Shown here: piece after piece, positions 9,999 through 16,360 of the stretch
Layout: each line of letters starts with the position of its first letter
Numbering within the stretch: the first letter of the stretch is position 1
Virus record (IMG/VR): IMGVR_UViG_3300030389_000403
Coordinates: 1-21,620 of that record
Source: a virus
Length of the DNA stretch: 21,620 nt
Direction: 5' to 3' (one strand)
The notes under the pieces: model-generated
The model's input: only the letters and a program-made list of their open reading frames with translations
Databases searched by the model: none
What the model was told of the DNA's origin: nothing
Made by a program: the position numbers and the translations under genes

Positions 9999-12752
9999 AT
10001 GGCAGATATAATGTACGTCGATTACGAGGGTGCTGCTGGTACTGGTGACGGTTCTTCTTTTGCAAATAGAGCTAGTTCTGTAGCAGCCTTAACTAAAAAC
10101 GGCGGAAACTATGGTAACTCATACCTGTATGCTACAGGTCAACCTTGGGGTAATTCTCAACCTAACGATTCGTATGAGATAAGAATTAAAGCTTCTCCGG
10201 CACCTACACAACTTTCAACAGGTTGTAAGATTGTTAAGAGAGCAGCAGATTCAAAAAATGGTTATAACAGTCGAAACATGGGAACTGTTACTTACAGTAC
10301 AACGACTGGAGCAACTAGCATGAACTGGAGCAGTCATAAAGTTGTTACGGGAGATTGGATAACTATTGTTAATAACACTCAGTACCATACAAGTAATGAC
10401 TTTGCTAATCGTATGGGACTTAATGGTCGATGGAAGGTAACACGAGTAGACGATAATAATTTTACAATAGATGGTTATACCGCACCAAGTGCTTCTGTTG
10501 CAGGCGGAAATACTGGAAACTGGTGGGTATCTAGTGGAGCCGTGGTAGAACTACCAAGTTCTGGAGCTGACAAATGGAAACCTATAGCATGTACTGATGC
10601 TAAAAGAGCAAAATGGGTAGCGAGTAGTAACGTAACTACTTATGATCCTTATTGGAGTGTTTCAACATGGAGTGAAACTTATAACGTAAGTTCGATGATG
10701 TCCGACAGGATTGAAATAAGTGGTAGTTTTACTACAGGAAAAGTTGCTTATTATGAACTTCCAGCTACGTTAGATTTAAGTGCTTTTCAACAAGTATCTT
10801 GGAACATTATAGCTACTCAGGGAAAGAAAAAGTTAAGATCTAATGGAGATCATGGTATCTCATTTAGACTATGTAGTGATACAACAGGTGACACAACTGT
10901 TGATACTATCCCATGGGAAGGCGAGCACCTTGCTAATACAGGTTACTGGCAAGCAATGGTTAGAAATAAAGGTTCTGCTCTTGGTAACTCAATCAGATCT
11001 ATCGCTATTTATTTAGATGAAAGAGTTGATAACTATACAGGTTCATATAATTTTTGGATACACAATGTTTGTGCATGTAAAGCTCCATCAGCTGCTGATT
11101 CAGTAACACATAGATCATTGCTTGGCAAAAATACACCAGCTATGCAAAGTTGGTATCGAATTGTAGAACTTGGTAATCATAAAGAAATTTGCTTTGGTTC
11201 CTGTAATTTTCAGAGACGCAGATCAATTTATTCATATTATAATTCTGGTGATGTTGTATGGTGGGACGAAGGCGGTACGAACGTCACAATATGGAAGCGA
11301 GAACCTGTGCTTGCACCACCTAGAAACTCATCAACTCAAGAAGACAGCTCAGGTGATTTAGGTGGTGCTCATGAGTTTGAGTTTAGTAGAATTAGTGGAC
11401 CATCTGGTAGTGCCTTTGCAATAGTGTCTGGTGGTTGGAACCCTACTGACATGAGTTCGCAAGTAAATGACGGAACAGGTAATCCTTATACATGTATAGA
11501 CTGGGTAAACAACCTTGGTGGATGGAGAAGTAGTAGTGGAGGTGGTCCACACAGGATTAAAGATTTGTATTTTGTTTCTGCTTACTATGGACCTTACTTA
11601 ACAAGTACTAAGGGCATGCTTGATAACACAGGACATCACCAATGTTACGGACAGAACGGTATTAAGTGTTCTTGGAATGAACATAGTGGTATTGGTATGA
11701 GACAGTATTCTCATAATCAAAATTCGCAAGTTATTCACCATAGTTTAGATCCAACTGCATGGAATAGAACTTACAACGCCCCAAGTAGTCCTGTTTGGTA
11801 TATTAGAAACGCAAGCTGTATGCCTTATAATAATAGTACATTAGGTCTAGGTAACTCTTGGACAAACAACAGTGGCGATGCAGTAGTTTGGACATATATA
11901 AATGTTGAAAACTGTAAAGGTGTAAGTCTTGGTGGCGGACCGGGAGCTGGAATTACTACTATACGTGCTGGTTATCCTTTTACCAGTATGAACGACTATG
12001 GTATGTATTGTAACTATTCGTTAAACATAGGAACTGCTGTAGTACATTCAATGAACGGTATATATACAAACCAAGGGACTTATGGACCGATAACTATAGA
12101 TCATTTTACCCACGATGCCTTAGATGGTGATAATGGTGAAAACTCACAGTACCAGTGGAGTAGTAGCTACTCACAGTATGCTATCGAAATGGGTAGTAAC
12201 AGTAATGATCTTATCATAAACGATGGAGAGATAGATAAAAGAGCACGAGTTTACAAGGGTCATTTAAAACTTACTGGTGTTGTCAATAACGACTCTCAGT
12301 CTCACGACAACTATGGTGGAGAAATTTCAGTTAAAAACCATAATGATGTGCTTGGAGCTAATACTTTCTATGGTGATGGATATACTATAGAACCAGAAAC
12401 AACTACACGAAACACAAACTCAGGATTTGCTTGGAAGTTTACTTCTACAAACAGTAATAAAACTGGTAGTTATGAAATAGCTAAGTTTGCTGTAGCGTCT
12501 GGCGGTACTGTTGCTGTTAAAGTTCATATGTATAAAGCTGGTGGCACAGGTGGTATTAAAATAATAAAAAATACCGATATTGGTATGACAGCAGATGTTA
12601 TAACTGAAAACACAACAGACGGTTCAAATACTTGGATTGAAAAGACTGCATATATCCAACCAAATGCTGCTGGAATTATTACAGTAGCATTAACTATACG
12701 AGGTGGAAGTGGTAGTACAATTTTCGATGACATGTCCATTACACAATCTTAG
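9999..12752 (+). CDS. Large tailspike/adhesin-like beta protein
   Basis: A 917-aa protein in the fibre module. It begins MADIMYVDYEGAAGTGDGSSFAN, which resembles the N-terminal Y-V-D-x-x-x-G-x-D-G strand motif at the mouth of right-handed parallel beta-helix proteins. The body is unusually rich in Trp, Tyr, Asn and Ser, with many aromatic-glycine turns, and has scattered Cys and His. No catalytic pattern for a known depolymerase can be named. The last about 120 residues (from YEIAKFAVASGGTVAVKVH to FDDMSITQS) look like a jelly-roll, carbohydrate-binding-like domain ending in a typical F-D-D-x-x-I strand. The ATG follows a short run of TAAT repeats and has no Shine-Dalgarno. A receptor- or glycan-binding structural role is inferred from context. 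Confidence 0.7.
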   Translation: MADIMYVDYEGAAGTGDGSSFANRASSVAALTKNGGNYGNSYLYATGQPWGNSQPNDSYEIRIKASPAPTQLSTGCKIVKRAADSKNGYNSRNMGTVTYSTTTGATSMNWSSHKVVTGDWITIVNNTQYHTSNDFANRMGLNGRWKVTRVDDNNFTIDGYTAPSASVAGGNTGNWWVSSGAVVELPSSGADKWKPIACTDAKRAKWVASSNVTTYDPYWSVSTWSETYNVSSMMSDRIEISGSFTTGKVAYYELPATLDLSAFQQVSWNIIATQGKKKLRSNGDHGISFRLCSDTTGDTTVDTIPWEGEHLANTGYWQAMVRNKGSALGNSIRSIAIYLDERVDNYTGSYNFWIHNVCACKAPSAADSVTHRSLLGKNTPAMQSWYRIVELGNHKEICFGSCNFQRRRSIYSYYNSGDVVWWDEGGTNVTIWKREPVLAPPRNSSTQEDSSGDLGGAHEFEFSRISGPSGSAFAIVSGGWNPTDMSSQVNDGTGNPYTCIDWVNNLGGWRSSSGGGPHRIKDLYFVSAYYGPYLTSTKGMLDNTGHHQCYGQNGIKCSWNEHSGIGMRQYSHNQNSQVIHHSLDPTAWNRTYNAPSSPVWYIRNASCMPYNNSTLGLGNSWTNNSGDAVVWTYINVENCKGVSLGGGPGAGITTIRAGYPFTSMNDYGMYCNYSLNIGTAVVHSMNGIYTNQGTYGPITIDHFTHDALDGDNGENSQYQWSSSYSQYAIEMGSNSNDLIINDGEIDKRARVYKGHLKLTGVVNNDSQSHDNYGGEISVKNHNDVLGANTFYGDGYTIEPETTTRNTNSGFAWKFTSTNSNKTGSYEIAKFAVASGGTVAVKVHMYKAGGTGGIKIIKNTDIGMTADVITENTTDGSNTWIEKTAYIQPNAAGIITVALTIRGGSGSTIFDDMSITQS

Positions 12753-12756
12753 AACA

Positions 12757-12996
12757 ATGGCAACAATTTACAATAAAGAAATAACGAACGCTAAACAAGT
12801 ACGTTATCAGGTAAAATTAACTGATGAAGAATCTACTTTACTTACTTTTAATGAAGAAGTAGAAGAAGCTACTTTAGATAAGTTAATAGCTGAAGAACTT
12901 GCGAATAGAGAAGCTATGAAGGACAGACAAGCAAAAATAGATAAAGCAATATCTGAAGCCTTATGGACTGACGAAGAGAGGGCAAATCTTGGCTAA
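12757..12996 (+). CDS. Small charged protein of the fibre module, unknown function
   Basis: A 79-aa protein. The frame is open further upstream to 12703, but that part lies inside the preceding gene, so the ATG at 12757, just after the upstream TAG, is the better start. The N-terminal third is beta-like (ATIYNKEITNAKQVRYQVKL). The remainder is a Glu/Lys/Ala-rich helix (EEVEEATLDKLIAEELANRE) that could form a coiled coil. It sits between the 917-aa adhesin and the GILP-repeat protein and overlaps the latter by 8 nt. It could be a fibre chaperone or small structural protein, but nothing in the sequence decides this. Confidence 0.6.
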   Translation: MATIYNKEITNAKQVRYQVKLTDEESTLLTFNEEVEEATLDKLIAEELANREAMKDRQAKIDKAISEALWTDEERANLG

Positions 12997-13795
12997 TACT
13001 ATTTACGTAAATGTCGGTGGAGTATGGAAGACTGTAACTGATTATTATGTAAATGTAAGTGGAGTATGGAAGACTGGTACAGCATTTGCAAATAACGTGA
13101 GTGGTGCATGGAAAGGAACTGCACCAGCTGGACCAGTTTCCTTACCTACAGCTTTAGAGGCTCTAAGTTTAGATTTTGTAATAGGTATACTTCCATTTGC
13201 AACATCTGATTCCAAGGATACAGTAGATAGCCAAACTTTAGACTTGTTTGAAGGTATACTGCCTTATGCTTGTACAAGTACAACTACTACCGCATTTCCA
13301 ACGACATCTAGCACGCTACCTACAGCTGAAGATTTTTTAAAACTAGACTTTTTTGAAGGTATACTTCCATTTGCAACGTCTGACACTAAAAGTACTTTCA
13401 GTAGTTTAACTTTAGATTTCGTAGAAGGTATACTTCCCTTTGGGTGTACACCTACTACTGTTGCGGCACCTGTAGATTTACCTACAGCTGCACAGTATCT
13501 ATCACTAGATTACGTATTTGGTATTTTACCTTTTACATCATCAGATAGTAAGAATACAATAAATAGTATGGGGTTAGACTTTTTTGAAGGTATACTGCCT
13601 TATGCTTGTACACCTACTACTCAAACAGCCTATCCAACTACATCAGCTACATTACCTACCGCAGCTGACTTTTTGAAGTTAGATAATTACGAAGGCATAC
13701 TTCCTTATGCTACATCAGATTCTAAGGCAAACGTAAACAGTAAATCAATGGATTACACGTTTGGAATACTGCCTTATGTCTGTACCGATATATAA
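12989..13795 (+). CDS. GILP-repeat protein with N-terminal VNVSGVWK triplet, probable tail/fibre component
   Basis: A 268-aa protein starting at TTG 12989. Bases 12975-12982 (AGAGAGGG), 6 nt upstream, form a good Shine-Dalgarno, and no ATG is available. Residues 5-42 hold three copies of V-N-V-x-G-V-W-K, a motif I associate with short phage tail proteins. From residue 52 there are four double units, each starting LPTA (52, 110, 164, 222). The first half ends GILP-F/Y-A/T-x-SDSK and the second half ends EGILP-Y/F-x-C-T. GILP occurs at 66, 89, 124, 147, 178, 201, 236 and 259. Each unit has one Cys (95, 153, 207, 265). Successive pairs are exactly 112 residues apart, so the protein is a duplicated two-unit block. 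I do not recognise the repeat. Location in the fibre cluster suggests a virion part. Confidence 0.75.
   Translation: MANTIYVNVGGVWKTVTDYYVNVSGVWKTGTAFANNVSGAWKGTAPAGPVSLPTALEALSLDFVIGILPFATSDSKDTVDSQTLDLFEGILPYACTSTTTTAFPTTSSTLPTAEDFLKLDFFEGILPFATSDTKSTFSSLTLDFVEGILPFGCTPTTVAAPVDLPTAAQYLSLDYVFGILPFTSSDSKNTINSMGLDFFEGILPYACTPTTQTAYPTTSATLPTAADFLKLDNYEGILPYATSDSKANVNSKSMDYTFGILPYVCTDI
13142..13792 (+). repeat. 336-bp tandem duplication inside the GILP-repeat gene
   Basis: Block 1 (13142-13477) and block 2 (13478-13792, slightly shorter at the end) align with a constant 336-bp offset. A 30-nt stretch encoding FEGILPYACT is identical at 13247-13276 and 13583-13612, and the LPTA and GILP codons recur at the same spacing throughout. 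Each block itself holds two diverged copies of a unit of about 54-58 codons. Confidence 0.85.
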
Positions 13796-13801
13796 CAATT
13801 T

Positions 13802-14401
13802 ATGACTATACACCACCCTTTTCAATATATTTTCGGATTAGAAACAGTAAAAGAAGACTTATCTGAATTAACAACTAATACTTTGTTTGCCAATGGAAGG
13901 CAGCAAGAAACTCAAGAAACAACTTTATCTCCTTTTAATATTTTAGATAACTACGCATTTTCTAAAAATGTTCTTACAAGCTATTTTAACGAGTTTATAA
14001 AAGATGCTTTTAATTATCAATGTGATTTTAAAATAACTACCTCGTGGATGACAAAATTAGGTGTAGGAGAAAGTGTTCACTACCATAACCATCTTAATAG
14101 TCTGTGGAGTGCAGTATTTTATTTTGATGAATATACAGAAGATAGCTGCCCGTTACTATTTCGTAATCCTATACCTAATAGCTTTCCTTTATCTATTGGA
14201 AAGTCAAAACAAAATCCAATGACTAAAGACTGGGGAGTACAGCCAGAGCATAACTTACTTGTAATATTTCCTAGCTGGATATTTCATTATTCTAAACCGA
14301 ATAAAGAAAAAGAAAGAAAATCTCTAGCATTTAATTTTATGCCTTCAACGCCTATTGGCATGTCGGACTCAATCTATGATCCATCATGGAACCAACAATA
14401 G
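13802..14401 (+). CDS. 2OG-Fe(II) oxygenase-like protein
   Basis: A 199-aa protein resembling the putative 2OG-Fe(II) oxygenases of the TIGR02466/PF13759 group that is frequent in cyanophages. Visible family features are a W-x-x-x-x-G strand, the metal-site region SVHYHNHLNSLWSAVFYF (His 93, 95 and 97 followed by an aromatic strand), the segment LLVIFPSWIFHYSKPN (with His 162 as the distal ligand), and R172 followed by SLAFNF, fitting the basic residue that binds the 2OG carboxylate. The enzyme would couple 2-oxoglutarate decarboxylation to hydroxylation of an unknown substrate. It lies after the fibre genes and overlaps the next gene by 16 nt, so it may act on a virion protein or in host metabolism. 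The metal triad assignment is by pattern only. Confidence 0.75.
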   Translation: MTIHHPFQYIFGLETVKEDLSELTTNTLFANGRQQETQETTLSPFNILDNYAFSKNVLTSYFNEFIKDAFNYQCDFKITTSWMTKLGVGESVHYHNHLNSLWSAVFYFDEYTEDSCPLLFRNPIPNSFPLSIGKSKQNPMTKDWGVQPEHNLLVIFPSWIFHYSKPNKEKERKSLAFNFMPSTPIGMSDSIYDPSWNQQ

Positions 14402-14778
14402 ACTTACCACCGGCTATGGAGATAGAGACTATATCTATACCTCTACCCACAGCTGACGTACCTTACTATATTCCTATGGTTGTGCCTCCTAGTGATCTTA
14501 GAGATCAGGAAGCTAAACCAGTTAAGACTGAAGAAAAAGTAGAACCAGCTACATTAAAAATACCGTTTATACCGCAGCCAATACCTAGACCTTCAACAGA
14601 GGTTATCGTAGTAGCTGCTACAACGGCAATTACAGCTGTGGCAGCTACAACGCTAACACAGCCTTTAATCGAATGGATACGTAAAAAAGTCCAAAAGTTC
14701 CTACAAGATAAAATCACCAAATGGAGAAAAAACCTGATGAACAAAAAGGACTCTTCAAAAGAATCAAAGAAGGAATAG
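14386..14778 (+). CDS. Single-pass membrane protein, unknown function
   Basis: A 130-aa protein with three parts. Residues 1-70 are Pro/Glu-rich and probably extended (PLPTADVPYYIPMVVPP and IPFIPQPIPRPS). Residues 72-91 are a clear transmembrane segment (EVIVVAATTAITAVAATTL). The C-terminal 40 residues are strongly basic and amphipathic (WIRKKVQKFLQDKITKWRK). Its start overlaps the oxygenase gene by 16 nt, and its end overlaps the next small membrane-protein gene by 58 nt, so translation is probably coupled. Together with the following two or three genes it forms a cluster of envelope-directed proteins in the interval where T7 has its holin gene, so a role in lysis or envelope remodelling is possible but not shown. 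The ATG start is supported only by the overlap. Confidence 0.6.
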   Translation: MEPTIDLPPAMEIETISIPLPTADVPYYIPMVVPPSDLRDQEAKPVKTEEKVEPATLKIPFIPQPIPRPSTEVIVVAATTAITAVAATTLTQPLIEWIRKKVQKFLQDKITKWRKNLMNKKDSSKESKKE

Positions 14779-15005
14779 ACGATCATGAAGAACAGATGGT
14801 GGTACTGGGGGCGATGGTTCGTCTTGGTGTCGTTATCTGGTCTGGGTTTATCATAACCCTTAATTATGTCGAACTACCCATGGTTAAAAAGAGTCCCGGT
14901 GGGGATATAACATTCCCAGCTTCAATATTTACTGGAGCACTCGCCACATTCGGCTTGTCTACAGGCAACGGCAAAAAAGACAAAGAGACAAAACCAAAAA
15001 CATGA
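14721..15005 (+). CDS. Putative holin (gp17.5 position), two-TM small protein
   Basis: A 94-aa protein. It has a hydrophilic N-terminus (MEKKPDEQKGLFKRIKEGID), then two hydrophobic segments (about 26-50, VVLGAMVRLGVVIWSGFIITL, and about 65-84, FPASIFTGALATFGLS), and a very basic tail (NGKKDKETKPKT). Small size, two membrane spans and a charged tail are the usual class II holin features. The location between the gp17-like fibre genes and the gp18-like terminase small subunit matches T7 gene 17.5, the holin. The gene overlaps its upstream neighbour by 58 nt and shares ATGA with the next gene. No endolysin is visible in the window, so the partner enzyme would be encoded elsewhere. Family membership is inferred from topology and synteny. 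Confidence 0.55.
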   Translation: MEKKPDEQKGLFKRIKEGIDDHEEQMVVLGAMVRLGVVIWSGFIITLNYVELPMVKKSPGGDITFPASIFTGALATFGLSTGNGKKDKETKPKT

Positions 15006-15358
15006 CTAAATGGATAATACTCTTAGCTCTGTTGTCACCCGCAGCCGCAAGAGCCAATACTGTAACGCCTCAGTTTACAACAGGGTCGATGCAGTCAACC
15101 ACGACAACACAACAAACAATAACGGAGACTATCGAGCACGACATAAAAGGCTCGGCTTCTTCGTCTTGGAGTGGTACAAATATTACTGTGACTGGCAGCA
15201 TAGGAGCAGACAACGCAACTTATGCACCAACAAACAATGCAGCGGACTGGGATCTACAGATCACAACCAGAGAAGCTGGCACAATCGAAACAATCACAAT
15301 AGAAAGAGAAATCGAAACAGACAGTACCACTACATCTTACTCTATCTTCTCTCAATAA
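15002..15358 (+). CDS. Small secreted Thr-rich protein, unknown function
   Basis: A 118-aa protein with a textbook signal peptide: MTK n-region, WIILLALLSPAAA core, and A-R-A before Asn 19. The mature part is Thr/Ser-rich and beta-like (TTTTQQTITETIEHD, then SSSWSGTNITVTGSIG) and has no Cys. The start overlaps the holin candidate through ATGA. A second frame (the gene that follows) is open across this whole gene, so this DNA is potentially read in two frames. I take this frame as the real one over 15002-15358 because it has a proper signal peptide and a plausible secreted-protein composition, while the other frame there is Arg/Asn-rich and looks like a shadow. Confidence 0.6.
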   Translation: MTKWIILLALLSPAAARANTVTPQFTTGSMQSTTTTQQTITETIEHDIKGSASSSWSGTNITVTGSIGADNATYAPTNNAADWDLQITTREAGTIETITIEREIETDSTTTSYSIFSQ

Positions 15359-15852
15359 CTGCACCAGCATTTGCAGAAGGAGAAGATACTAATGTAAGTA
15401 ATCCTGTAGCAGCAGCTACGGGTAACGTAACTAACCAAGCTGTACAGTTCCAGAACAATGGAGCTCAGAGTCGTCAGTATTTTGGTCCTAATATAAGCTG
15501 TAATGGCAGTACAATGACATTCCAGCCTTTCTATATGGGTAATCATACCAAACCATTTGACGAGCTTATGCAGCCTAGTAGTTACACAATAGCTGAGAAC
15601 TGGGGATTCCAGATTAACTTTATGGTTCCTCTAGATAAATCAGGCTACAAACAATGCAAAGAAATAGCAAAACGCTATGAAGAAAAGATGCGGCTTGAGT
15701 ATGAACTTACACGAGCCCATAAGTGTGCCGACTTACAAAAGAAAGGCTTTCAGATACGGCCTAATACAGACATGTATGTCATGTGTCAGGATATAGTACC
15801 GATAGTCAAAGTCAAGCCACCTAAACCTAAAAAGAAATTTGGATTATTTTAA
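15334..15852 (+). CDS. Secreted Cys-containing protein with undefined start codon
   Basis: The C-terminal protein is clearly coding: a signal-peptide-like core ILLYLLSITAPAFA, then a mature part of about 160 residues with YFGPNISCNGSTMTFQPFY, GFQINFMVPLD, KQCKEIAKRYEEKMRLEYEL, and a proline/lysine tail ending KKKFGLF. It has paired Cys and looks exported. The problem is the start. In this frame there is no ATG, GTG or TTG between TTG 15166 and ATG 15514, and ATG 15514 would remove the signal peptide. The frame is open back to ATG 15010, but that reading is the -1 frame shadow of the upstream gene. I placed the start at ATC 15334, before the hydrophobic core, as a working choice. Alternatives are ATA 15355, a -1 frameshift from the upstream gene, or an assembly error. 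Confidence 0.55.
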   Translation: MLLYLLSITAPAFAEGEDTNVSNPVAAATGNVTNQAVQFQNNGAQSRQYFGPNISCNGSTMTFQPFYMGNHTKPFDELMQPSSYTIAENWGFQINFMVPLDKSGYKQCKEIAKRYEEKMRLEYELTRAHKCADLQKKGFQIRPNTDMYVMCQDIVPIVKVKPPKPKKKFGLF

Positions 15853-15942
15853 ATGAGCACAATATCAATACAAAGAGCTGAAAGAGAAGCGAAAGCAAAA
15901 GCAGCTAAAGCAAAGAAAGCTAAGAAGGAGGAGACTAAATGA
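15853..15942 (+). CDS. 29-aa Lys/Ala-rich peptide, unknown
   Basis: A very short frame immediately after the upstream TAA: MSTISIQRAERE, then KAKAAKAKKAKKEE, TK, stop. About half the residues are Lys or Ala, giving a strongly basic helix. Its last codons (AAG GAG GAG) contain GGAGGAG, which is the ribosome binding site of the next gene, and its TGA overlaps the next ATG (ATGA). It may be a genuine small protein or mainly a leader for coupling; position and packing favour translation. Confidence 0.45.
   Translation: MSTISIQRAEREAKAKAAKAKKAKKEETK
15925..15932 (+). promoter_or_regulatory. Strong Shine-Dalgarno (AAGGAGGA) inside the 29-aa frame
   Basis: The sequence AAGGAGGAG begins at 15925 and sits 6-7 nt before ATG 15939. 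It is one of the best ribosome sites in the window and fixes the start of the 52-aa gene. Confidence 0.7.
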
Positions 15943-16097
15943 TTGCATTAGTTAAACCTATTTTATTTGCCTTTATTAAAACTACAGCAGTTAAAGAACT
16001 GATAGTCAATCTACTAGAGGCATATGCAAAATCTACAGATAATACTGTGGATGACAAGCTAGTCGTACTTGTTAAGAAAAACTTATTACCAGAATAA
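15939..16097 (+). CDS. Small 52-aa protein with hydrophobic N-terminus, unknown
   Basis: The frame runs from ATG 15939, preceded by AAGGAGGAG, to TAA 16095-16097, sharing the final A with the ATG of the terminase small-subunit candidate. The protein starts MIALVKPILFAFIK, continues with VKELIVNLLEAYAK, then a polar stretch STDNTVDDK, and ends LVVLVKKNLLPE. It looks like two amphipathic or membrane-associated helices. Short hydrophobic genes of this kind precede gene 18 in related phages as I recall them, but no function can be assigned. The strong ribosome site and coupled overlaps on both sides make translation likely. Confidence 0.6.
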   Translation: MIALVKPILFAFIKTTAVKELIVNLLEAYAKSTDNTVDDKLVVLVKKNLLPE

Positions 16098-16360
16098 TGG
16101 ACGAACTAAAGAAACTACCCAGAAAAGCAACAGAAGAGACTTTTAATGAGCTACACTATCTTGTTACAGAAGACTTCTTGCATAGAATAAAAAGTGGAGA
16201 AGCTACAACACAAGATTTAAAGGCAGCATGTGACTGGTTAAAAACCAATGACATTACAGGAGTTGCTTACGAGGGTAGTCCTTTAGATAAGCTCAATAAA
16301 CTTCTACCTACTGTTGACCCTTCACTCGTAAAGAGGAAAGTATATGGCAAAAACTTCTGA
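16097..16360 (+). CDS. Terminase small subunit, T7 gp18-like (candidate)
   Basis: An 87-aa acidic-basic helical protein, the same size class as T7 gp18 (89 aa). It has a helix ATEETFNELHYLVTEDFLHRI, then SGEATTQDLKAACDWLKTNDITG, in which the xxxL-x-A-A-x-D-W-L-K-x-N helix matches what is usual in gp18-type small terminases of marine T7-like phages. Small terminases recognise phage DNA and stimulate the ATPase of the large subunit. It is encoded 2.5 kb before the large subunit with three genes between; in T7 the interval holds the Rz-type genes. TAATG couples it to the upstream gene, and its end overlaps the next gene by 17 nt. Synteny and length carry most of the weight. Confidence 0.65.
   Translation: MDELKKLPRKATEETFNELHYLVTEDFLHRIKSGEATTQDLKAACDWLKTNDITGVAYEGSPLDKLNKLLPTVDPSLVKRKVYGKNF

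Noticed and set aside
9986-9999. TAATTAATTAATTA run before the 917-aa gene as a promoter
   Set aside because: No -35/-10 pair or phage-promoter pattern. It is a short AT-rich spacer between coupled genes.
15010-15357. N-terminal part of the 280-codon frame beginning ATG 15010
   Set aside because: It lies wholly in the -1 frame of the signal-peptide gene at 15002, and its translation is Arg/Asn/His-rich without structure. Only the part from about 15334 on looks like protein.
15002-15852. Rz/Rz1-like (spanin) pair in nested frames
   Set aside because: Position and nested frames fit, but neither protein has a lipobox Cys after its signal core nor an N-terminal anchor with long coiled coil.
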